From Candidatus Aenigmatarchaeota archaeon (GTDB lineage: Archaea > Aenigmatarchaeota > Aenigmatarchaeia > Aenigmatarchaeales > SZUA-1535): a stretch of DNA of 7,964 nt. Position numbers and translations under genes: made by a program. A model generated the notes under the pieces. The model was not told the origin of the DNA and searched no databases. It worked only from the letters and a program-made list of their open reading frames with translations. The DNA is taken from NCBI GenBank assembly GCA_015521535.1, contig WAOA01000024.1:1-7964 (forward strand). Direction: 5' to 3'. Positions 1-4,122 of this stretch are shown here, piece by piece. The stretch's first letter is position 1; each line of letters opens with the position of its first letter.

Positions 1-284
1 TCTCTATGTCCTTTTTCTCATTCTTTTTATTTCCTTTTGAAAACCATAACGGCATGTTATCGCCTATTAAAATTTTATTTATCTTGTATTTAACTGTTTT
101 GGTTAGTATTCGATTGTCAAAGAGAAGTAAAATTATGATTAAATACGAAGTATTTTTTTCGTTGTCGTTTCTATGTAGATTTAAAAATTTTCACAGTATG
201 TTATACACTATTAGAAGTGTTTCAATACGAGAATACCTTATTTATTAACAAATACCTGATTTACATTGTAATTCTTGATATTAT
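1..284. other. A+T-rich stretch without a convincing gene
   Basis: This stretch lies downstream of the 3' end of tRNA-Gly. A frame of 80 codons is open on the plus strand from position 6, but its product is a low-complexity Phe/Leu/Ile/Ser mix with no recognisable domain, and it has no TATA-to-start spacing like the other genes here. The only local structure I see is a 6-bp inverted repeat, AAATAC-GAA-GTATTT, at 141-155, followed by a T run to 159. That could end plus-strand transcripts entering from the left, but archaeal terminators are not usually of this form. Confidence 0.5.
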
Positions 285-398
285 TGGTGCGCCGGCCGGG
301 ATTTGAACCCGGGTCACTGGCTTTCATCTGGTAGAAGGCTGATAAGGGGATATCCCCTATCTTGGAAGGCCAGGGTCCTACCGCTAGACTACCGGCGC
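285..398 (-). tRNA. tRNA-Gly (anticodon UCC) with a 40-nt intron, CCA encoded
   Basis: On the minus strand the acceptor stem GCGCCGG (398-392) pairs with CCGGCGC (295-289), followed by discriminator A (288) and an encoded CCA (287-285). The T-arm CCGGG-TTCAAAT-CCCGG is perfect. The anticodon stem CTGGC/GCCAG encloses the mature loop CTTCCAA, giving anticodon UCC, once an intron between positions 37 and 38 is removed. Mature length would be 74 nt including CCA. The gene lies 48 bp downstream of the stop codon of the 98-residue ORF on the same strand, so it is probably the last member of a tRNA-Thr / ORF / tRNA-Gly transcript, although A+T-rich sequence at 420-440 could also hold its own promoter. 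Confidence 0.95.
323..362 (-). other. tRNA-Gly intron, 40 nt, canonical position 37/38
   Basis: Removing these bases restores a standard 7-nt anticodon loop and 5-bp stem. A one-base shift of both boundaries gives the same mature sequence. Bases C32-C35 can pair with GAUG near the intron 3' end with one U-U mismatch, leaving a 3-nt 3' bulge (AA plus A38), so the bulge-helix-bulge is relaxed. Inside the intron, 341-361 forms a local hairpin: GATA and GGGG pair with CCCC and TATC across one bulged T. At its core is a perfect 12-bp palindrome, ggggatatcccc (346-357). I see no guide-RNA boxes in it. Confidence 0.85.
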
Positions 399-446
399 AT
401 TTAATAAAAATTATTTTTTGATTTTATTTAAAAAAATTTAAAACTC

Positions 447-743
447 CTATCCGAAAATTTCTCCAAAGCCGCGCAACGCTTTTTCACTTTCTTTTTCAAA
501 CTCCTTTTCAGCCTTTTTTAATAACTCTGCGTCAACCACTTCTGTAAACTCGTTTATCAGTTCTTTTACACGCTTAACCGCTTCTTCACTTCCTTCGTAA
601 AATAGAAAATATCCTTCCTTCTCTATTCCCAGAACCTTAGCATCTCTCAGTACTATACTACCTCGAGATGCTAAATCATCTTTTTTAAGAATATCTTCCG
701 CTTTTTTCCCGTTTTTCGCTGAAATAAAGCAAGTGAATTTCAT
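447..743 (-). CDS. Unknown small acidic/basic protein, 98 aa, between two tRNAs
   Basis: I do not recognise this protein. The first 55 residues read as alternating strands and helices: a strand MKFTCFIS, a helix around 11-22, strands around 29-42 with RDAKVLGIEK, then YFLFYEGSEE and a helix from 53. This resembles a small ferredoxin-like or ACT-like alpha/beta fold, but that is only an inference. Residues 53-90 form a long charged, probably helical tail (Lys/Glu-rich), ending in GFGEIFG. The start is supported by a Shine-Dalgarno-like GGTGAT (752-747) three bases upstream of ATG. A TATA box at the usual distance would fall inside the G+C-rich end of tRNA-Thr and is absent, so translation probably relies on a leader made by read-through from tRNA-Thr, 17 bp upstream. 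It is the only gene in the window with such a clear ribosome binding site. Confidence 0.75.
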   Translation of the reverse strand: MKFTCFISAKNGKKAEDILKKDDLASRGSIVLRDAKVLGIEKEGYFLFYEGSEEAVKRVKELINEFTEVVDAELLKKAEKEFEKESEKALRGFGEIFG

Positions 744-746
744 ATC

Positions 747-752
747 ATCACC
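747..752 (-). promoter_or_regulatory. Shine-Dalgarno site GGTGAT for the 98-aa ORF
   Basis: GGTGAT lies three bases before the ATG at 743. It matches the anti-Shine-Dalgarno end of archaeal 16S rRNA. It sits in the 17-bp spacer after the encoded CCA of tRNA-Thr, so the ORF is likely translated from a tRNA-mRNA precursor after 3' processing of the tRNA. Confidence 0.6.
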
Positions 753-760
753 TTTTTAAA

Positions 761-869
761 TGGAGCCCTGGGCCGGATTTGAACCGGCGACCTGCTGGTC
801 TCTTTTGCTCATGGAATCACAAGACCAGCAATACAAGCCAGCCGCTCTGGCCAACTGAGCTACCAGGGC
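761..869 (-). tRNA. tRNA-Thr (anticodon UGU) with a 32-nt intron, CCA encoded
   Basis: The acceptor stem GCCCTGG (869-863) pairs with CCAGGGC (771-765), with discriminator T (764) and encoded CCA (763-761). U73 is typical of archaeal tRNA-Thr. The D-stem GCTC/GAGC, the anticodon stem GCTGG/CCAGC and the T-arm GCCGG-TTCAAAT-CCGGC are all perfect. After removal of the intron the loop is CTTGTAA, giving anticodon UGU. Mature length is 77 nt with CCA. The gene is divergent from the GT2 gene across a very A+T-rich 56-bp gap, and the 98-aa ORF begins 17 bp downstream on the same strand. Confidence 0.95.
800..831 (-). other. tRNA-Thr intron, 32 nt, canonical position 37/38, clear BHB
   Basis: A bulge-helix-bulge can be drawn directly. 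The anticodon stem is the outer helix. C32-U33-U34 pairs with AAG, with a G35-A mismatch closing the central helix. The 5' bulge is U36-A37-U with the cut after A37, and the 3' bulge is A-G-A38 with the cut before A38. The inner helix is UGCU/AGCA. Cutting both bulges after the second base gives exactly the standard mature loop, in agreement with the known specificity of archaeal splicing endonuclease. Confidence 0.88.
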
Positions 870-892
870 ATGAAATTTTAATCTATTTTTGA

Positions 893-903
893 AATTTTTA
901 AAA
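893..903. promoter_or_regulatory. TATA-like core between tRNA-Thr and the GT2 gene
   Basis: The A/T block tttttaaaa is centred near 899. That is about 27 bases before the ATG at 926 on the plus strand and about 30 bases before the tRNA-Thr 5' end at 869 on the minus strand. It could serve either or both genes. The whole 870-925 gap is A/T, so the exact element is uncertain. Confidence 0.4.
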
Positions 904-925
904 TTTTTTAAAAATATAACTTTTT

Positions 926-1957
926 ATGCATCCGAAATTGAGTTTTATAATCCCTGTACATAAAGAGCCGTGTAATCTCGAGAAAGTATTGAATTCCTTG
1001 GCAAAGGATGTGTATAAAAATAAGGAAATAATTGTGATCTTTGATGGTCCGACAAAAAATGAAAAAAGAATAAGGAGAAAATACAAAGGTAAGGTAAAAT
1101 TCTTAAAAAATAAAGAAAACAGAGGAAAGGTGTATTCATTAAACAGAGCGATAAAAGAAGCGAAAGGAGATATATTGGTATTTCTCGATAAAGATGTTGA
1201 AATAGAACAGAGAGATTTTTGTAAAAAAATAATAAATGAAATGAGAAATGCGGATTTTCTCGATATAAAAAAAATAGTAACCAAGAATTCGCTTCTCGCA
1301 AAATTTACCTATTACGAATATCTGGGAATGAACATAGGTTCGTTCATACTTTCAAAAACTATTGAAAAAATACCGTCTGTGAATGGCTCGGCATTTGTAA
1401 TTAAAAAAGAAATTATTGAAGAACTCAACGGATTTAATAGGGTAATATGTGAAGATATGGATATTGCTATGCGATGCGCTATTAGAAATATAAAAATGAA
1501 GCATGGAGAAAGCGTTTATGTAAAAAATCATGTTCCATCTTCGCTTAGAGAATGGTTTAAACAAAGACTCAGATGGAGTATTGGAACGTTGTTATGGATA
1601 AAAAAATGGCGAAAAGAAATTATAAAATTTATTTTTAAAAATCCTGTTACTGTTTTGGTTATCTTATTATTTTTCACGCCTTCTATCATGCCATTAATTC
1701 TTTCACTCTTCTTTAAAGATTCCTTTCTGCCACTTAACAACTTTTCTTTCCAAAAACTTTTAATTTTTATTTTATTATCCTTTTTCATCTCATTTACTTT
1801 TTTCAAAATTTTTTCTAAAAAACTAAAAATGAGTGTGTCGCTTGCAGAGTTTTTCGGATACTTCTTTATTTATTCGCCTATGTATATACTTGTTTTTATC
1901 AGGGGGATATTTAATTTACTTATTAAAAACTTTGAGAAAGTAGAATGGAAGGTATAA
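926..1957 (+). CDS. Membrane-bound family 2 glycosyltransferase (processive-synthase-like), 343 aa
   Basis: Residues 4-230 form a GT-A domain: strand LSFIIPVHKE, then EIIVIFDG (34-41), the metal/nucleotide-sugar binding D88-K-D90, acceptor-site E176-D177 (the ED of CEDMD), and Q213-R-L-R-W217. The D, DxD, ED and QxxRW set is the hallmark of GT2 enzymes such as cellulose, hyaluronan and related polysaccharide synthases. Three hydrophobic segments follow (about 238-262, 273-295 and 305-328), so the catalytic domain is tethered to the membrane on the cytoplasmic side. Length is normal for the short archaeal form. ATG at 926 has a TATA-like block about 27 bases upstream and no Shine-Dalgarno, suggesting a leaderless mRNA. 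It ends 4 bp from the convergent GT4 gene. It probably extends a lipid-linked or surface glycan; the sugar and acceptor cannot be told from the sequence. Confidence 0.9.
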   Translation: MHPKLSFIIPVHKEPCNLEKVLNSLAKDVYKNKEIIVIFDGPTKNEKRIRRKYKGKVKFLKNKENRGKVYSLNRAIKEAKGDILVFLDKDVEIEQRDFCKKIINEMRNADFLDIKKIVTKNSLLAKFTYYEYLGMNIGSFILSKTIEKIPSVNGSAFVIKKEIIEELNGFNRVICEDMDIAMRCAIRNIKMKHGESVYVKNHVPSSLREWFKQRLRWSIGTLLWIKKWRKEIIKFIFKNPVTVLVILLFFTPSIMPLILSLFFKDSFLPLNNFSFQKLLIFILLSFFISFTFFKIFSKKLKMSVSLAEFFGYFFIYSPMYILVFIRGIFNLLIKNFEKVEWKV

Positions 1958-1961
1958 GTTA

Positions 1962-3107
1962 TTAAAGACATGATTTTTCTTTAATTAATTTTTCATAAAT
2001 TTTAACAAATTTCTTTGCCTGTTTCTCTATGTCATATTTTTTAGCAGTTTTCCTTGCATTTTTTCCTAATTTCTCACGAAGAGAAGGATTTTTTAAAATT
2101 TTGATGATTTTTTTGGCAAAGTCATCGGTATCATTTGGTTTTGCGAAAAATCCGTTTTTCCCATCTTCAACAAAATCTCTGAATCCCAAGGCATTTGCAA
2201 CTACGACAGGGCATGAACAGGAAAATGCTTCGAGAATTGTTAATCCCTGTGTCTCGGTAACTGAAGGGGAGACTAAAATCCATGCTGTAGAATAATATTT
2301 TACAAGACCTTCCCTTTTCACATAACCTTTAAATTCAGCGTTAATTCCGAGTTTTTTAGCAGTTTTTTCAAGTGTCTTTCTTTCTGGACCATCGCCAATT
2401 ATTATTAATTTAGCGTTTTCAACTTTTTTCTGAACCTCTTTAAATGCTTCGAGTAAGATGTTAAGATTTTTCTCTTTTCCTAATCTTCCTACCCAGAGAA
2501 CAATTTTTTCTTTTTTGGATGTAGGAGAGATTTTTTTGAAATAATCCGTTTCTATACCGGTAGGATTTACAAAAATAGGCTTTTTTACTCCACAGTCTTC
2601 TAAAATTTTCTTTATTGCAATAGAAGGCGAAGTGATGTAATCACTTCTATTAAAGAAAAACTTTGTATATTTTCTTATTAGTTTTTTAGAAAAATACTTT
2701 ACTTTTTCACTCTTCTTTAATTTTTTCGGAAGGAAATATATTTCGAAATACTCTTCCATTAAAGTATGGTAAGTTGTAACAACAGGTTTTTTTAACAATT
2801 TTGCACATACAATTCCCAACCAGCCTATAGTTACAGGAGTATGAATATGAATCATATCCGGGTTTATTTTTTTTACCCATTTTATAAGACGTAAAGAAGG
2901 CAAAGAACCTTTATATTCTGGATAGGGTTTAAAAGTAAAAGATTTACAGGTGTAAACGTTCTTTGGGAATTTATGGTTTTTGACTTTTGGACATACTATG
3001 TAAACTTCATGTCCTAGTTTTTTCAACTCCCTTTCCAAAAGTTTTATCGCAGTAACAACTCCGTTAATCTGCGGCTCATAAGTATCGGTGAAAAACATTA
3101 TTCGCAT
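1962..3107 (-). CDS. Family 4 (GT-B) glycosyltransferase, 381 aa
   Basis: The N-terminus MRIMFFTDTYEPQINGVV is the typical opening of GT4 enzymes (MgtA/PimB-like mannosyl- and glucosyltransferases), with the glycine-containing loop (PQINGVVT) of the acceptor domain. Counting from this Met, the C-terminal Rossmann domain starts near LWVGRLGKEKN (204-214), followed by IIGDGP (236-241) and the EX7E pair E285/E293 in TETQGLTILEAF, which binds the nucleotide-sugar donor. No membrane span is present, so it is cytosolic or membrane-associated. I chose the Met at 3107 over one 24 bases further upstream for two reasons: it begins the conserved strand, and a TATA-like TTTTTATGA is centred 25 bases before it, with the upstream ATG lying inside that box. 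It is transcribed away from tRNA-Met and converges with GT2. A glycolipid or N-glycan role is inference. Confidence 0.9.
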   Translation of the reverse strand: MRIMFFTDTYEPQINGVVTAIKLLERELKKLGHEVYIVCPKVKNHKFPKNVYTCKSFTFKPYPEYKGSLPSLRLIKWVKKINPDMIHIHTPVTIGWLGIVCAKLLKKPVVTTYHTLMEEYFEIYFLPKKLKKSEKVKYFSKKLIRKYTKFFFNRSDYITSPSIAIKKILEDCGVKKPIFVNPTGIETDYFKKISPTSKKEKIVLWVGRLGKEKNLNILLEAFKEVQKKVENAKLIIIGDGPERKTLEKTAKKLGINAEFKGYVKREGLVKYYSTAWILVSPSVTETQGLTILEAFSCSCPVVVANALGFRDFVEDGKNGFFAKPNDTDDFAKKIIKILKNPSLREKLGKNARKTAKKYDIEKQAKKFVKIYEKLIKEKSCL

Positions 3108-3127
3108 GAAATTTATTTTGAAATCAA

Positions 3128-3136
3128 TCATAAAAA
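3128..3136 (-). promoter_or_regulatory. TATA-like element for the GT4 gene
   Basis: TTTTTATGA on the minus strand is centred about 25 bases upstream of the ATG at 3107, the spacing expected for a leaderless archaeal mRNA. The T5 run directly follows the 3' end of tRNA-Met (3147), so it may also help end that transcript. Confidence 0.45.
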
Positions 3137-3163
3137 GTTTGAGAAATGGTGCCGAGGGCGGGA

Positions 3164-3193
3164 ATTTCTCTGAGCGGTCAATAAGTTATTCGC
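3164..3193 (-). other. Second tRNA-Met intron, 30 nt, in the T-loop (59/60)
   Basis: The T-loop reads TTCGAA, then 30 extra bases, then T and the 3' T-stem CCCGC. Excision gives TTCGAAT. A relaxed bulge-helix-bulge fits: the T-stem as outer helix, U54-U55-C56 paired with GAA plus a G57-A mismatch, bulge A58-A59 with the cut before the first intron base, and bulge A-U-U60 with the cut before U60. The intron can also fold internally (AGCG/CGCU around AATA-ACT-TATT). Shifting the boundaries by one base gives loop TTCGATT, also acceptable, so the exact junction is uncertain by a base or two. Confidence 0.85.
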
Positions 3194-3215
3194 TTCGAAC
3201 CCGCGACCTCCAGAT

Positions 3216-3283
3216 TTCTCAGACGCATTTACCGTTCATAGTCGCCTCAGTACTCGGCAAACTCATCACTCATAAGCCACGCT
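3216..3283 (-). other. First tRNA-Met intron, 68 nt, canonical position 37/38
   Basis: The bulge-helix-bulge has a fully paired central helix: C32-U33-C34-A35 with UGAG (3221-3218). The 5' bulge is U36-A37-A, cut after A37, and the 3' bulge is A-A-A38, cut before A38. The intron is much longer than the other three in the window, and its interior has the layout of a box C/D RNA. The first three intron bases also pair with bases 7-9 of the intron, as part of a 10-bp hairpin that includes the anticodon. Confidence 0.9.
3219..3269 (-). ncRNA. Putative box C/D methylation guide RNA inside the tRNA-Met intron
   Basis: In order on the minus strand: box C GTGATGA (3269-3263, exact RUGAUGA), a 12-nt guide (3262-3251), box D' CTGA (3250-3247), a 5-nt spacer, a degenerate box C' CTATGAA (3241-3235), a 12-nt guide (3234-3223) and box D CTGA (3222-3219). 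Two 12-nt guides between C/D' and C'/D is the hallmark spacing of archaeal dual-guide C/D sRNAs, which direct fibrillarin to 2'-O-methylate the base paired with the fifth nucleotide upstream of D or D'. An intron-encoded guide is known for archaeal tRNA-Trp. Box C' is weak (AUGA core only), and no flanking terminal stem is obvious in the linear form. Box D overlaps the splicing helix. Confidence 0.7.
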
Positions 3284-3290
3284 TATGAGT
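3268..3290 (-). repeat. 10-bp inverted repeat burying the tRNA-Met anticodon
   Basis: The exon bases A31 to A37 plus the first three intron bases (ACTCATAAGC) are followed by GTG and the exact complement GCTTATGAGT. The resulting hairpin, with a 3-nt loop, would pair the whole CAU anticodon and break the last pair of the anticodon stem. It competes with the central helix of the splicing motif, since both use C32-A35, and its 3' arm runs into box C. Confidence 0.8.
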
Positions 3291-3399
3291 CTGGCGCTCT
3301 AACCAGCTGAGCTACCTCGGCACTTATTTTATCATGTTTTTAAAGATTTTAAAAAGTTTATCTTTCCTGAATCGGCCATCCCCGATAAGAGCGGAGCCC

Positions 3400-3492
3400 A
3401 TGGAAAAAAAAGAATTAACAGTGAGAGCACTTTTCTCAGTACCACTCGATTGCGCGCAGAATTTTCGATTATTCGTTATGATTTTGGGTTAA
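3400..3492 (+). CDS. Possible 30-aa microprotein or remnant of a truncated gene
   Basis: ATG at 3400 opens 30 codons beginning MEKKELTVRALFSVPLD and ending at TAA 3492. The amino-acid mix looks more protein-like than the surrounding sequence, and CGGAG lies three bases before the ATG as a weak ribosome binding site. There is no recognisable family, and at this length an open frame can arise by chance. It could be a small protein, the 5' end of a gene cut off next to a tRNA, or nothing. Confidence 0.22.
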   Translation: MEKKELTVRALFSVPLDCAQNFRLFVMILG

Positions 3493-3712
3493 TTCGCTGT
3501 TGATAATTATTTATTTTCCCTTCTTGTGGAGAGAGTATAGAATATAATCCACAGTAAATAGGCACAAGTTTAAGATGCGGATAAAAAGGTTTAAAACTAA
3601 ACTCTTTATAACTTCCAAAAACTCAACCCTTTTGAAATCATCGTCAAAAGTTGCTATTACTTACGAGTTGCAGCAATTAAAGGTGTTGTTTTCAAAGTTA
3701 CGTCGTTACATT

Positions 3713-3720
3713 TTTATATA
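3713..3720 (+). promoter_or_regulatory. TATA box of the RelB-like gene
   Basis: TTTATATA is centred near 3716, 27 bases upstream of the ATG at 3743. This is the best archaeal TATA match in the window. Its spacing places the transcription start at or within a base or two of the ATG, which fixes the start codon and predicts a leaderless mRNA. Confidence 0.65.
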
Positions 3721-3742
3721 CACATTTACCATAATAGCATAT

Positions 3743-3910
3743 ATGCAGAGACTTGTTAGTATACCAAAGTCCGATCTTGAAAGTCTTCAGGCTACTATAG
3801 AAACTCTCGAAAACAAATATGTAATGGAACAGTTGGAGGATAGTGAGAAGGATATAGAATCAGGCAGAGTTAGAAATATAGAGAAACTCATAAAAGAGTT
3901 AGAAGGTTAG
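3743..3910 (+). CDS. RelB-like antitoxin, 55 aa
   Basis: The protein MQRLVSIPKSDLESLQATIE... has the small archaeal RelB-type antitoxin pattern: a short N-terminal strand (RLVSIPKSD), a helix ETLENKYVMEQLEDS, then DIESGRV, which matches the common ...DIKAGRV... segment that precedes the toxin-binding C-terminus. The frame is open upstream to 3575, but the extra 56 residues are low-complexity, and the TATA box 27 bases before 3743 supports this start. In a type II module it would bind and neutralise the RelE-family mRNA interferase and repress its own promoter. The neighbouring toxin-like gene is on the other strand, tail to tail, with the last 4 bp of both genes shared. That is not the usual antitoxin-toxin tandem, so pairing is inferred from adjacency and family only. 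Confidence 0.7.
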   Translation: MQRLVSIPKSDLESLQATIETLENKYVMEQLEDSEKDIESGRVRNIEKLIKELEG

Positions 3911-4122
3911 TAACGCCTAATGGCTTCATCCTTGTACAAAATAGCTTTTAATATCACTACTCTATTCACATGATTTATTTCGTACCAAACTCTAAACGGA
4001 CCAATCCCTATCTGCCATATTCCATGCAACCTTCCTCTCAAAGGCTTTCCACTTTCAGGATTGCTAGGCAATATTTTCCGCTTTCGATAATAAAAGTTTA
4101 TAGAAGATTTCCTAAGTTTCAT
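3907..4122 (-). CDS. RelE/ParE-family toxin-like protein, 71 aa, N-terminally short
   Basis: Residues 22-71 fit the C-terminal half of the RelE/ParE fold: GKPLRGRLHGIWQIGIGPFRVWYEI then VVILKAILYKDEAIRRY, the beta-sheet with the conserved L-G-x-W-x-I-x-x-G-x-x-R-V-x-Y pattern. Family members usually have about 40-50 residues before GKPL, holding a strand and one or two helices; here there are 25, and they look unlike a RelE N-terminus (KLRKSSINFYYRKRKILP). The other two frames there contain stops, so a single simple frameshift does not restore a full gene. It may be a decayed toxin or a shortened variant. Its ATG overlaps the methyltransferase stop (ATGA, 4119-4122), so it would be translated by coupling to that gene. 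Its end overlaps the convergent antitoxin gene by 4 bp. Confidence 0.7.
   Translation of the reverse strand: MKLRKSSINFYYRKRKILPSNPESGKPLRGRLHGIWQIGIGPFRVWYEINHVNRVVILKAILYKDEAIRRY

Larger units (their letters stand above)
3147..3321 (-). tRNA. Elongator tRNA-Met (CAU) with two introns, CCA encoded
   Basis: The acceptor GCCGAGG (3321-3315) pairs with CCTCGGC (3157-3151), then discriminator A (3150) and encoded CCA (3149-3147). D-stem GCTC/GAGC and anticodon stem CCAGA/TCTGG are perfect. The T-stem GCGGG/CCCGC is also perfect, but its loop is interrupted. Removing a 68-nt intron at 37/38 and a 30-nt intron at 59/60 leaves 77 nt with anticodon loop CTCATAA and T-loop TTCGAAT, a regular tRNA. 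The body (G1-C72, A73, GCTCAGCTGGTTAGAGC) matches archaeal elongator tRNA-Met as I know it. A tRNA-Ile2, in which C34 is modified to read AUA, shares the CAU anticodon and cannot be wholly excluded. The GT4 gene starts 40 bp downstream on the same strand. Confidence 0.93.
3322..3742. other. Intergenic stretch with an unexplained G+C-rich patch and a short reading frame
   Basis: This 421-bp gap lies between the divergently transcribed tRNA-Met and the RelB-like gene. An A/T block at 3347-3357 is placed to be the tRNA-Met TATA on the minus strand. About 27 bases beyond it on the plus strand begins a G+C-rich patch (about 3370-3402) containing ATCGG/CCGAT and TGAGA/TCTCA (3422-3438) hairpins; structured RNA in an A+T-rich genome often stands out in this way. 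A 6-bp inverted repeat, TGTGGA/TCCACA, lies at 3525-3553. I found no exact RUGAUGA box and no convincing H/ACA fold here. The rest is plain A+T-rich sequence. Confidence 0.4.

Noticed and set aside
141..159. Hairpin plus T run as a rho-independent terminator
   Set aside because: Only six A/T-rich pairs with a 3-nt loop, no gene upstream in the window on that strand, and archaea do not normally need such hairpins.
6..248. 80-codon open frame on the plus strand
   Set aside because: Low-complexity hydrophobic composition, no promoter at the expected spacing, no recognisable domain.
323..362. Box C/D guide in the tRNA-Gly intron (GATGAA near its 3' end)
   Set aside because: No box D and no 12-nt guide spacing; the partial box C-like match is alone.
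945..1301. 118- and 128-codon minus-strand frames opposite the GT2 gene
   Set aside because: They mirror the GT2 catalytic domain, are rich in Phe/Ser/Leu and show no family.
3108..3131. Eight-residue longer start for the GT4 gene
   Set aside because: The upstream ATG lies within the likely TATA element, and the family's first strand starts at the ATG at 3107.
3147..3321. Reading the CAU tRNA as tRNA-Ile2 or initiator tRNA-Met
   Set aside because: The body matches archaeal elongator tRNA-Met better, and the anticodon stem CCAGA/TCTGG lacks the three G-C pairs next to the loop typical of initiators. Ile2 is not fully excluded.
3575..3742. 56-residue N-terminal extension of the RelB-like antitoxin
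   Set aside because: The extension is Lys/Ser/Leu low-complexity and the best TATA box in the window lies inside it, 27 bases before the internal ATG at 3743.
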